From positions 19,372 to 83,371 of the forward strand of contig NZ_JAGXJW010000036.1 in assembly GCF_019091135.1 (NCBI RefSeq): a stretch of 64,000 bases of DNA, read 5' to 3'. This document shows, one piece after another, positions 17,675-25,013 of this stretch. Position 1 is the first letter of the stretch. Every line of letters begins with the position of its first letter. This DNA is from Cohnella sp. GbtcB17. Lineage in GTDB: Bacteria > Bacillota > Bacilli > Paenibacillales > Paenibacillaceae. The position numbers and the translations under genes are program-made. The notes below the pieces were generated by a model. It was not told the origin of the DNA. It saw nothing but the letters and a program-made list of their open reading frames with translations, and ran no database searches.

Positions 17675-18445
17675 TTAAATATTAAACCCGCCGGTAATAT
17701 GAAGATCCGTTCCCGTGACTTGCGAAGACTCGTTCGCCAGCAGATAGATGACGCCGTAGGCCATATCTTCCACCGTTTGAAGCCGTCCGCTCGGCACTTC
17801 GGACCTTCCAAGAGCTTCGAGTTCCTGTGCGCCGCTTCCGTTCTTTTCTACTCTGGCGACCTCGCCTTCCGTAGCCACCCATCCTACCGTCACCCAGTTA
17901 GACCGGATTTTATGCGCCGCATAGTTTCTGGCGATATGCTTGTTGAGCGTATGCATGGCGCCTTTGGCGCATCCGTAGGCAGCGAGGTCGTCAATTCCCC
18001 CGAACCCGTGGGTGGAGCCCATATGGACGATCGACCCGCCGCCCGACTTCAGCATGTGTTCGATCGCGAACCTGGAGCAGAAAAAAGCGCTTTTCATGTT
18101 CACGTCGAACACCTGGTCATACAGCGCATCGTCCGTCTCCAGCAGCGTCGCCCGGGGGAACCAACCGGCATTGTTGACAAGCCCGTCTATCCTTCCGAAT
18201 CGGTTGACTGTGCGCTCGATGAATAGCCGGCATGTCGCAGATTCCGCGATATTGCCCTGAACGAAGCAGATTCGATCGCCGTACTCGGCCGACAGGCGCG
18301 AATCCAGCTCTTCGCCTTCGGAAGCGCTCCTTCCGCCGAACGCCACCATTGCGCCTTCCCGGACCGCCATCTCTACGATCCCTCTGCCGATCCCCTTCGT
18401 ACCGCCGGTAACGGCAATCACCTTGTCTTTCAGACGTCCTTCCAT
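17675..18445 (-). CDS. Short-chain dehydrogenase/reductase
   Basis: This 256-residue classical SDR has the nucleotide-binding motif TGGTKGIG (13-20), NNAG (91-94), and the catalytic Ser144, Tyr157 and Lys161 (HMGSTHGFGG...AAYGCAKG). The C-terminal TGTDLHITGGF matches the family end. It is the last gene of the iolC-iolA-SDR-SDR operon, 15 bp after the preceding SDR. It probably oxidises or reduces a sugar-acid or polyol intermediate. Confidence 0.88.
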   Translation of the reverse strand: MEGRLKDKVIAVTGGTKGIGRGIVEMAVREGAMVAFGGRSASEGEELDSRLSAEYGDRICFVQGNIAESATCRLFIERTVNRFGRIDGLVNNAGWFPRATLLETDDALYDQVFDVNMKSAFFCSRFAIEHMLKSGGGSIVHMGSTHGFGGIDDLAAYGCAKGAMHTLNKHIARNYAAHKIRSNWVTVGWVATEGEVARVEKNGSGAQELEALGRSEVPSGRLQTVEDMAYGVIYLLANESSQVTGTDLHITGGFNI

Positions 18446-18460
18446 TGAAACGCTCCTCTC

Positions 18461-19213
18461 TTATCGGGCCAAATATCCCCCGTCGACGGGTATAACCGCC
18501 CCTGTAATATAGTTGGATGCCTCCGAGGACAAAAACACGGCGATACCCGACAGGTCCTCCGGCGTGCCCCAGCGGCCGGCCGGAATTCTCGCTGTAATGG
18601 CAGGATACCGTACCGAATCCTCATGCAGATCCTTATTCATGCTCGTGTCCATGTATCCGGGAGCGATCGCGTTCACCTGAATGCCCTGGCCGGCCCATTC
18701 GTTCGAGAGCGACTTGGTTAACTGCGCTACGCCGCCTTTGCTCGCCGCATAGGCAGTCGCATTGAAGCCGCCGATGAAGCTCAGCATGGACGCCATGTTG
18801 ATGATTTTGCCTCCGCCTCTCTTCAACATAACCTCGCCGGCATATTTGCACAACTGAAAAACGGCAGAGAGGTTAAGCTCGATCACCCGATCCCATGCCT
18901 CCAGCGGCAAATCCAGGCAAGATCGGCGATCGTGCATGCCGGCGTTGTTGATCAAGATATCAAGCCGGCCCCCGAGCAGCTCCACGGCATCCGTGAACGA
19001 ACGCAACAAATCTTCCCGGTCCGACAAGTCGCCCCTCACGGCAAAAGCCGTCGGCCCACTTTCGCTCAACTTGAGCGCGGCCTCCGTCGCTTCGTCGCTC
19101 ACGTCCAATATCACCACTTCGGCCCCGGCATCGTGCAGACCTCTGGCCATCCCGTACCCCAAACCGCGGCTAGCGCCTGTGACGATCGCCTTTTTCCCTG
19201 TCAAATCAAACAT
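18461..19213 (-). CDS. SDR dehydrogenase, 2-dehydro-3-deoxygluconate 5-dehydrogenase (KduD)-like
   Basis: This is an SDR of about 250 residues with TGASRGLG (12-19), NNAG (89-92), and catalytic Ser142, Tyr155 and Lys159 (NMASMLSFIGGFNATAYAASKG). The FDLTGKKAIVTGASRGLG opening and the GRWGTPEDLSG-TGAVIPVDGGYLAR ending resemble KduD/gluconate 5-dehydrogenases, which interconvert keto-deoxy sugar acids. ATG 19213 is chosen over ATG 19222 because GGAGG is 9 nt upstream of the former and abuts the latter. It lies between iolA and a second SDR. Confidence 0.85.
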   Translation of the reverse strand: MFDLTGKKAIVTGASRGLGYGMARGLHDAGAEVVILDVSDEATEAALKLSESGPTAFAVRGDLSDREDLLRSFTDAVELLGGRLDILINNAGMHDRRSCLDLPLEAWDRVIELNLSAVFQLCKYAGEVMLKRGGGKIINMASMLSFIGGFNATAYAASKGGVAQLTKSLSNEWAGQGIQVNAIAPGYMDTSMNKDLHEDSVRYPAITARIPAGRWGTPEDLSGIAVFLSSEASNYITGAVIPVDGGYLAR

Positions 19214-19233
19214 GGTCCGCATCCTCCGCCTCG

Positions 19234-20688
19234 TTAATATCGCGCGACGACCATTTTTTTGCGCGTATAGAACGCCACGCCGTCTTTGCCGTTGGCATGC
19301 AAATCGCCGTAGAACGATTTTTTGTAGCCGGAGAACGGGAAGAAGGCCATGGGCGCCGGTACCCCCACATTGATCCCCAGCATTCCCGCGTCCATCGTCT
19401 CGCGGAACTGACGGACCGATCTGGCATCGTACGTATAAATGCATCCTCCGTTGGCAAAATCCGACGCGTTGGCCAGCTCGATCGCTTCCTCAAGGGTGAC
19501 CGCCCGAACGACTTGAAGGACAGGGGCGAATATTTCATCGTTCCATATGTTCATCCCTTTGCGGGCATGGTCGAAAATCGTAGGGCCCAGAAAATACCCC
19601 GACCGACCGCTCGCTGCATGCTCCCTGCCGTCCAGGACAAGCGTCGCTCCTTCGCGCACGCCTTCTTCGATATATTGAACGGTTCGTTTTTTGTGTGCTT
19701 CGCGGATGACGGGTCCGAGAAACGTTCCTTTGTCCCTGCCGTCGCCGACAGTCAAGTTCCTTGCCGCGTCCGCCAGCTTTTTCACAAGCTCGTCGGCAAT
19801 GCTTCCCACCGCTACGACGACCGAGCAGGCCATGCAGCGTTCTCCCGCCGAGCCGAATGCAGCGCCGACGATTTCTTTTACCGCCAGCTCCAAATCCGCA
19901 TCGGGCATGACGATGGAATGATTTTTGGCTCCCCCGAGTGCCTGGACTCGTTTTCCATGGGCGGCGGCCGTCCGGTATACGTACTCCGCTACCGGCTGGG
20001 AGCCGACGAACGAGATGGCGGCTACGTCCGGATGCTCCAGCAATCCGTTGACTACGTCGTGGGCGCCGTGCACGATATTAAGTACGCCGTCCGGCAGTCC
20101 CGCTTCGCCGAACAGCTCCGCCAAGCGATTCGCCAGCAGCGGCGTACGTTCCGAGGGCTTCAGCACAAACGTATTGCCGCAAGCGATCGCCAGCGGGAAC
20201 ATCCAGCAAGGCACCATCATCGGAAAGTTGAACGGCGTAATGCCGCCGACCACGCCGATCGGATAATGATACATCGCGGATTCGATATTCGTGGCGATGT
20301 CCGGCAGCTGACTGCCCATCATCAAGGTCGGCACCCCGGCCGCGAACTCCACGCACTCGATGCCGCGCTGCACTTCGCCGTAAGCCTCGGCATAGCTCTT
20401 GCCGTTCTCCAGCGTGATAAGTTTGGCCAGTTCGTCCCAACGATCGACGAGAAGCTGCTGATACTTGAACAGAATCCGCGCTCTCTTGGGAACCGCGACT
20501 TTGCTCCACTCTTTGAAAGCCTTGCTTGCCGCCCGTACAGCCTGATCCAGTTCGTCCTTGGTGGACAAGGGAACGCGAGCCACTTCTTCTCCCGTTGCCG
20601 GATTCGGAACCGGGTCCGATTGCTCCGATGCCGAGACCGTCCATTGCCCCCCAATAAAATTAGGTACCGTCGTTATAGATGCTGTCAT
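19234..20688 (-). CDS. iolA: CoA-acylating methylmalonate/malonate semialdehyde dehydrogenase
   Basis: The 484-residue enzyme converts malonate semialdehyde (from inositol) or methylmalonate semialdehyde to acetyl-CoA or propionyl-CoA with NAD+. Diagnostic features are PNFIGGQW near 9-16, GVVGGITPFNFPMMVPCWM near 145-163, ALGGAKNHSIV near 250-260 (where general aldehyde dehydrogenases carry a catalytic Glu), catalytic Cys285 in GSAGERCMACSV, and FPFSGYKKSFYGDLHANGKD near the C-terminus. Length matches IolA/MmsA. It is 18 bp after iolC, which supports IolA in inositol catabolism. Confidence 0.93.
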   Translation of the reverse strand: MTASITTVPNFIGGQWTVSASEQSDPVPNPATGEEVARVPLSTKDELDQAVRAASKAFKEWSKVAVPKRARILFKYQQLLVDRWDELAKLITLENGKSYAEAYGEVQRGIECVEFAAGVPTLMMGSQLPDIATNIESAMYHYPIGVVGGITPFNFPMMVPCWMFPLAIACGNTFVLKPSERTPLLANRLAELFGEAGLPDGVLNIVHGAHDVVNGLLEHPDVAAISFVGSQPVAEYVYRTAAAHGKRVQALGGAKNHSIVMPDADLELAVKEIVGAAFGSAGERCMACSVVVAVGSIADELVKKLADAARNLTVGDGRDKGTFLGPVIREAHKKRTVQYIEEGVREGATLVLDGREHAASGRSGYFLGPTIFDHARKGMNIWNDEIFAPVLQVVRAVTLEEAIELANASDFANGGCIYTYDARSVRQFRETMDAGMLGINVGVPAPMAFFPFSGYKKSFYGDLHANGKDGVAFYTRKKMVVARY

Positions 20689-20706
20689 ATCGATTCCTCC
20701 TATGCG

Positions 20707-21684
20707 TTACCCCATCTGCTTCTTGGATGTCCATCGATCGATTTTCTCCTGGACCTGGCTTACAGTGGGCATGGCATCGGAGCAGCTATGGCTGGATACG
20801 ACGATCGACGCCGAAGCCGCACCGAACGTCTGGGCTTTTTCAATTTCCCATCCTTGCATGATGCCGTATATAAAGGCGCCGGCGAAGGCGTCCCCCGCTC
20901 CAAAGGTTTTGACGACCTCGGCGGGAAAGGTGCTGCCATGGAAAATGTTGCCGCTGCGGTCATAAGCCTTGGACCCGTCGCCTCCTCTTTTAACGACGAT
21001 CAGCCGTGCCTTATGCTTCAGCCAGTGAGCTGCCGTCCAATCGTCTTCTTGATGGAGGGGGCGGCCCATAGCGAGTTCGAGCAAATCGAATTCCTCGCGT
21101 CCTCCCAGAATACAGTCGCATTTCTCGGCTGCCAGCTTGGCATAGATGCCGGCTTCAAGCGCCGAGGTCCACGTATACGGACGGTAGTCGATATCGAAAA
21201 AAGTGACGACCTCATGCTTGGACGCGTATTCCAACGCCATGAACACCGCTTCCCTTGAGGGGCTCTTCGCCAGCGCCGTTCCTGATATGAGCAGGGCTTT
21301 AGCCTTGCGAATATAGCCTTCGTCAATATCCGCCGGAGACAGCTTCAAGTCGGCGACATTATCCCGGTACATGAGAATACTGCAGTCCGTCGGAGACTTG
21401 ATCTCCGTAAATGCCAGTCCGGTAACGGCTCCTTCGCGATCAACCGCAACGCAGCGGGCATCTACGCCGGTCTGCTGCAAGTACCGGACGATATATCGAC
21501 CGAAGGCATCGTCCGACACTTTGCCGATAAACCCGGCGCTCAATCCGAGCCTGGCGGCTGCCACGGTAATATTCGCGGGAGAGCCGCCCAAATACTTCGT
21601 AAAGGTCAAAGTCTCCTCCATCGGCCGATGAATCTCGTTCGCATTGAGGTCGATGCATAGCCGGCCTAATCCGATTAGATCCAT
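20707..21684 (-). CDS. iolC: 5-dehydro-2-deoxygluconokinase
   Basis: This 325-residue PfkB/ribokinase-fold kinase phosphorylates 5-dehydro-2-deoxy-D-gluconate in myo-inositol breakdown. Seen: LGRLCIDLNANEIHRPMEET near 7-26 as in IolC, the PfkB-1 motif FTKYLGGSPANITVAAARLG near 28-47, and the PfkB-2 motif VKTFGAGDAFAGAFIYG near 258-274 with the catalytic Asp in GAGD. It is the first gene of the operon, with a canonical-looking promoter and two identical palindromic operators 60-105 bp upstream. iolB, iolD, iolE and the aldolase iolJ are not adjacent. Confidence 0.92.
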   Translation of the reverse strand: MDLIGLGRLCIDLNANEIHRPMEETLTFTKYLGGSPANITVAAARLGLSAGFIGKVSDDAFGRYIVRYLQQTGVDARCVAVDREGAVTGLAFTEIKSPTDCSILMYRDNVADLKLSPADIDEGYIRKAKALLISGTALAKSPSREAVFMALEYASKHEVVTFFDIDYRPYTWTSALEAGIYAKLAAEKCDCILGGREEFDLLELAMGRPLHQEDDWTAAHWLKHKARLIVVKRGGDGSKAYDRSGNIFHGSTFPAEVVKTFGAGDAFAGAFIYGIMQGWEIEKAQTFGAASASIVVSSHSCSDAMPTVSQVQEKIDRWTSKKQMG

Positions 21685-21743
21685 AGGTCGGTCCTGCTTA
21701 AAGTTCAGAACTCCTATTATAAAAACCTCCCTTCGTGTTATTC

Positions 21744-21759
21744 ATCTAATCGATTAGAT
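21744..21759. promoter_or_regulatory. Proximal LacI-type operator of iolC operon
   Basis: ATCTAATCGATTAGAT is a perfect 16-bp palindrome with the central CG usual for LacI-family sites. It lies 30 bp, about three helical turns, from an identical copy, downstream of the promoter and before iolC. The adjacent LacI-family gene ends only 68 bp away. Confidence 0.8.
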
Positions 21760-21773
21760 AGAATCGCAAGTTC

Positions 21774-21789
21774 ATCTAATCGATTAGAT
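21774..21789. promoter_or_regulatory. Distal LacI-type operator, overlapping transcription start of iolC operon
   Basis: This is a second copy of ATCTAATCGATTAGAT; with flanks the repeat covers 20 identical bases (21741-21760 and 21771-21790). It starts 6 bp after the -10 box, so a bound repressor would block initiation. Pairing on one helix face suits cooperative binding. Confidence 0.8.
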
Positions 21790-21795
21790 ATCATT

Positions 21796-21824
21796 ACTAT
21801 AAAACGTGCTCGCGGCGTTGTAAA
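21796..21824 (-). promoter_or_regulatory. Sigma-A-type promoter of the iolC operon
   Basis: On the minus strand there is TTTACA (21819-21824), a 17-nt spacer and TATAGT (21796-21801), a good vegetative promoter. It lies in the 143-bp gap between the LacI gene stop (21828) and iolC, directly before the two operators. Confidence 0.72.
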
Positions 21825-21827
21825 TCA

Positions 21828-22868
21828 TTATTTTTCCATTTCTCTTGCCCTTGCTCCGCAAGTCCCCCGCACGATCAGCTCCACCGGCAGGACGATTCGA
21901 TTGACAGGCTTATCATCGGCTTCTCGTTCCGGCATTTTTAACTTCTCCAGCAATATCATTGTCGCCTTTTTGCCGAGCTCATATCGAGGAATACGAACCG
22001 TAGTCAGCTGAATCAGCCGCGAATTCGCGATAAAAAGATCGTCAAAGCCGACGACGGCCAAATCGTCGGGTACGCTCAATTTTAAATCATAGGCAGCATC
22101 GATGACGCCGATCGCGCCTACATCATTAATATTTATTATGGCTGTCGGCCGTTTGGATGCATCCAGCTCCATTAATGTCTTCGTTGCGAGATAGCTAGGC
22201 TCATAACGCGCTTCTCCGGAAATAAGCCATTCCGGTTCGATCGCAAGCCCTGACTCGCGCATGGCGAAGACATAGCCTTCTCGTCTCAAACGGGTTATCT
22301 CGGAGCCCTCCACCCCACCCATAAACGCAACTTTGCGATGGCCAAGTCCGAGGAGGTGGTTCGTAGCCGTCACCGCACCGTTAAAGTTGTCGGATACCAC
22401 ACTGTCCATATCAAGCCCCGGAAGCTCTCGATGCGCAAAAACGACAGGCAAAGCATAATCTTTTAGTTCTTTTAATACGGCCCCATCTTTTTCCAGCGCG
22501 GTTGTAATAATCATACCGTCCGTCTTGCCTTCGCGCAGTAGCCTAAGCGCATCCGCCAGACGTTGACCATCTTCATTGGTGTTAATGATGTTTACCAAAT
22601 AACCGGCTTCTTGCGCCACCTCTTCGCAAGCCTTGGCGATGTCCGGATAAAAAGGATTCGTAATGTCGGCTACGACAAGACTTAAAGTCTGGCTTCGCCT
22701 TACTCGCAGTCCTCTGGCTACCGCATTAGGCACATAGTCCAGCTCGCGGATCGCCTGAAGGATCCGTTCCTTTTTCTCCGGGCTAACATATCGCGTATTG
22801 TTCAACACATAGGAGACGGTAGCAACCGACACTTTGGCGTGATTCGCAATATCTTTTATCGTAGTCAT
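21828..22868 (-). CDS. LacI-family transcriptional repressor
   Basis: This 346-residue regulator has an N-terminal LacI HTH (TIKDIANHAKVSVATVSYVLNN, residues 3-24), a hinge helix near 48-58 (PNAVARGLRVRRS), and a periplasmic-binding-like ligand domain (LSLVVADITNPFYPDI; VVGFDDLFIANSRLIQLTTVRI). It is encoded directly upstream of the iolC operon on the same strand, 4 bp before the operon promoter. It is the obvious candidate to bind the two ATCTAATCGATTAGAT sites. The inducer is presumably an inositol-pathway intermediate, by context only. Confidence 0.9.
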   Translation of the reverse strand: MTTIKDIANHAKVSVATVSYVLNNTRYVSPEKKERILQAIRELDYVPNAVARGLRVRRSQTLSLVVADITNPFYPDIAKACEEVAQEAGYLVNIINTNEDGQRLADALRLLREGKTDGMIITTALEKDGAVLKELKDYALPVVFAHRELPGLDMDSVVSDNFNGAVTATNHLLGLGHRKVAFMGGVEGSEITRLRREGYVFAMRESGLAIEPEWLISGEARYEPSYLATKTLMELDASKRPTAIININDVGAIGVIDAAYDLKLSVPDDLAVVGFDDLFIANSRLIQLTTVRIPRYELGKKATMILLEKLKMPEREADDKPVNRIVLPVELIVRGTCGARAREMEK

Positions 22869-22990
22869 CGTTTCGTTCCCTGCCGTTTGTTTTTTGCCGA
22901 CCGCTGTTAATGGCTAATCATAACTATGGCATGTTCTACGCGATTTCACAACGCTTTAAAAAAAGCGCAATCGAATGAATCCGAGAATAC

Positions 22991-23013
22991 AAAAACACGC
23001 CTTATCGGCGTGT
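22991..23013 (-). terminator. Intrinsic terminator overlapping the end of the 660-residue glycosidase gene
   Basis: On the minus strand ACACGCC (23007-23013), a 5-nt loop and GGCGTGT (22995-23001) are followed by TTTT. The TAA stop of the upstream gene is in the loop, so the stem encodes its last residues. The same stem ends the operon at 31343-31361 and recurs near 39480 and 41801. Confidence 0.85.
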
Positions 23014-24984
23014 CTCTTCTAAAACGACCATCTGATGTCCCTGAACGCGGGGAACGGTCAGCTTCACGGTGTCGCCGGACTGAACGAAAGGTATGGATTC
23101 ACCCTGGGGAATCAACGTCGCCCGCGTCACGCGCGATCCGACGGTCAGCTCGGCAGCGATGTCGTGGAGCGGCGGCATATCCTCGATCACGCTCGTCCTT
23201 CCGCGTTGAATCGGCGCGGCATACGTCAGGTGCAATATATATCTCTCCTGCGAACGCTGATAGACGAATCGTGCCCGACCGCAGCTGGGCAAGCTTACCC
23301 GCATGACAGGCTTGCGATAAACCAGCTTCAGAGCGTTGATCAGATAGTCGCGATGATATTTGGCGCCATGGCGGAAGTACATCGAGCAGATCGGATGAGC
23401 CACGTACACAATGCTGCCTTTGCGGATGGCGGCCGGGTAATCGGCCGGTTCCATACCATAGGGCGTGTTCTGATGCGAGCAATAATGTCCATATGTCCTG
23501 TTGAAGTACGGTTCGTAGATCGTGGCCAGCACTTCCGCGTCCTTCACGCTGACCTGCTCGGCGCCTTCATAGAACAAAAACGGACTCGATACGATGCCGG
23601 CGTTCAACGGTTCGCCCGCAAGCACATAATCGTTCTCGTACAAGGAGGGACCTTGATAGGCGGCGCCGACATCGAGCTGAAAATGTGTTTTTCCCGGATT
23701 CAAGCCGCTTGTCCCCGTGAGGAGCAAACTTCCGCCCCGGTCGACATAGCTTTGGATTCGCAAGGCCGCTTCCTCATTTAACACAACGGAATCCGGCAGG
23801 ATCAGCGTCTCGAATCGGTCCAACGCCCGTTCCGGGTCCGCGATGTCGAAGTCGAGCTGGCATTCGAGCAGCATCTTGGTCAGACCTTCATCCGCTTCCG
23901 ATCGGTTCGATAATATGACGCCGAGCGTAGCCGTCTCCTCGACGTCGAAGCACCATTCCTCGATCTGTTCCGCATAGCGGTAAGCTTCGCCGATCGTGCG
24001 ATACGTCTCCATATCCATCAGACCGCTCGGATGCATCTGATCGCCGATGCTGCAGCGGGCGCCGTACATCATCATCGAAGCGACCTCGTAGCGAAGCGCT
24101 TCGGGGCTCTTAAATCCGCCGAACTCGCCCCACATCGTGTGAAATTTCCCGGTCATCCCGAGGTACGAACTTCCGAGGGCGGCAAAATATTTGGCACGCA
24201 CGGGCATCTTGTCGTACCCGCCCCATGTCGTCGGCAAGTCTTCCATCTCGATATGGGTGTGGACGCCATGCCACTCCTTGTGATTCAACTCCGCGCCGCC
24301 GTTAAAGAAAATGGACGCATCCCGGTGATACGCTCTCAATATTGACGTGCAGGTTGAAGTAAAACGCGTCCATTTGAGAACTTGATAGCTGCGCACGTCC
24401 TGTTCGACAGCCGGGTTCAGCCCCTGCTCCTTCATGCCGGCGACGCAATTGTCACACCAGCATAGCGGCGGCTGGAAGCAAATATCGTAAAAAAGACCGT
24501 CGAGCTCCGGATAACGTTCGCACACTTCGCGGGTTTGCGCATAAATCAATTCCGCATAGCGGCCGCTTGGACACATGAATTTCCAGGAAACGATCGGCCG
24601 CTTGTCGGAGGGCGACGCATCCGGCAAGCCGCCGATCATCTGTATCCCGCCATCCTGCTGCCGCGCTACGCATTCCGGCATGTCGTCCGCATCCCCTGCC
24701 GACCAGCCGACCGTAATATAGATCGGCGCCTTGACCCCGATCGCATGCGCGGCGTCCACCATCGCTCCGGTCAGGTCGACATCGAGCGTCGGATGCATGC
24801 GGCCCGCCTTGGTCGGGTAATAGCTCCAGCTGTGATGGCACTTGGCGAAAATCGTGATGGAGTTTACATGTCCCGCTCGAAGCGCATCCTGGAATTGCCC
24901 TGCATCGAATTTAGCACCTACGCCCGGTATGAACTCGGAAGTATGAAAATCCAGATGCACTTGTCTTGAAGCCAGCTTGTTCAT
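23002..24984 (-). CDS. Glycoside-hydrolase-like protein with TIM barrel and trimerisation-like domain
   Basis: I recognise this 660-residue protein only at fold level. The N-terminal half looks like a (beta/alpha)8 hydrolase of the GHL6/alpha-amylase-like group (VHLDFHTSEFIPGVG near 9-23; SITIFAKCHHSWSYYPT near 42-58; LDGLFYDICFQPPLCWCDNC near 160-180). The middle (DFDIADPERALDRFETLILPDSVVL, YVDRGGSLLLTGTSG) resembles the Rossmann-like trimerisation domain of GH42 beta-galactosidases. A beta-rich tail follows. There is no signal peptide, so a cytoplasmic oligosaccharide is the likely substrate. It is the last gene of a LplB-YtcP-binding protein-sensor operon, which supports a glycosidase role. 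Confidence 0.7.
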   Translation of the reverse strand: MNKLASRQVHLDFHTSEFIPGVGAKFDAGQFQDALRAGHVNSITIFAKCHHSWSYYPTKAGRMHPTLDVDLTGAMVDAAHAIGVKAPIYITVGWSAGDADDMPECVARQQDGGIQMIGGLPDASPSDKRPIVSWKFMCPSGRYAELIYAQTREVCERYPELDGLFYDICFQPPLCWCDNCVAGMKEQGLNPAVEQDVRSYQVLKWTRFTSTCTSILRAYHRDASIFFNGGAELNHKEWHGVHTHIEMEDLPTTWGGYDKMPVRAKYFAALGSSYLGMTGKFHTMWGEFGGFKSPEALRYEVASMMMYGARCSIGDQMHPSGLMDMETYRTIGEAYRYAEQIEEWCFDVEETATLGVILSNRSEADEGLTKMLLECQLDFDIADPERALDRFETLILPDSVVLNEEAALRIQSYVDRGGSLLLTGTSGLNPGKTHFQLDVGAAYQGPSLYENDYVLAGEPLNAGIVSSPFLFYEGAEQVSVKDAEVLATIYEPYFNRTYGHYCSHQNTPYGMEPADYPAAIRKGSIVYVAHPICSMYFRHGAKYHRDYLINALKLVYRKPVMRVSLPSCGRARFVYQRSQERYILHLTYAAPIQRGRTSVIEDMPPLHDIAAELTVGSRVTRATLIPQGESIPFVQSGDTVKLTVPRVQGHQMVVLEETRR

Positions 24985-25013
24985 TCGTCAGACCTACTCC
25001 CTCTCGTGATCGT

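Noticed and set aside
19297..21258. 653-codon open frame on the plus strand
   Set aside because: It is antisense to iolA and iolC, whose protein signatures are unambiguous. Long antisense frames are expected in GC-rich coding DNA.
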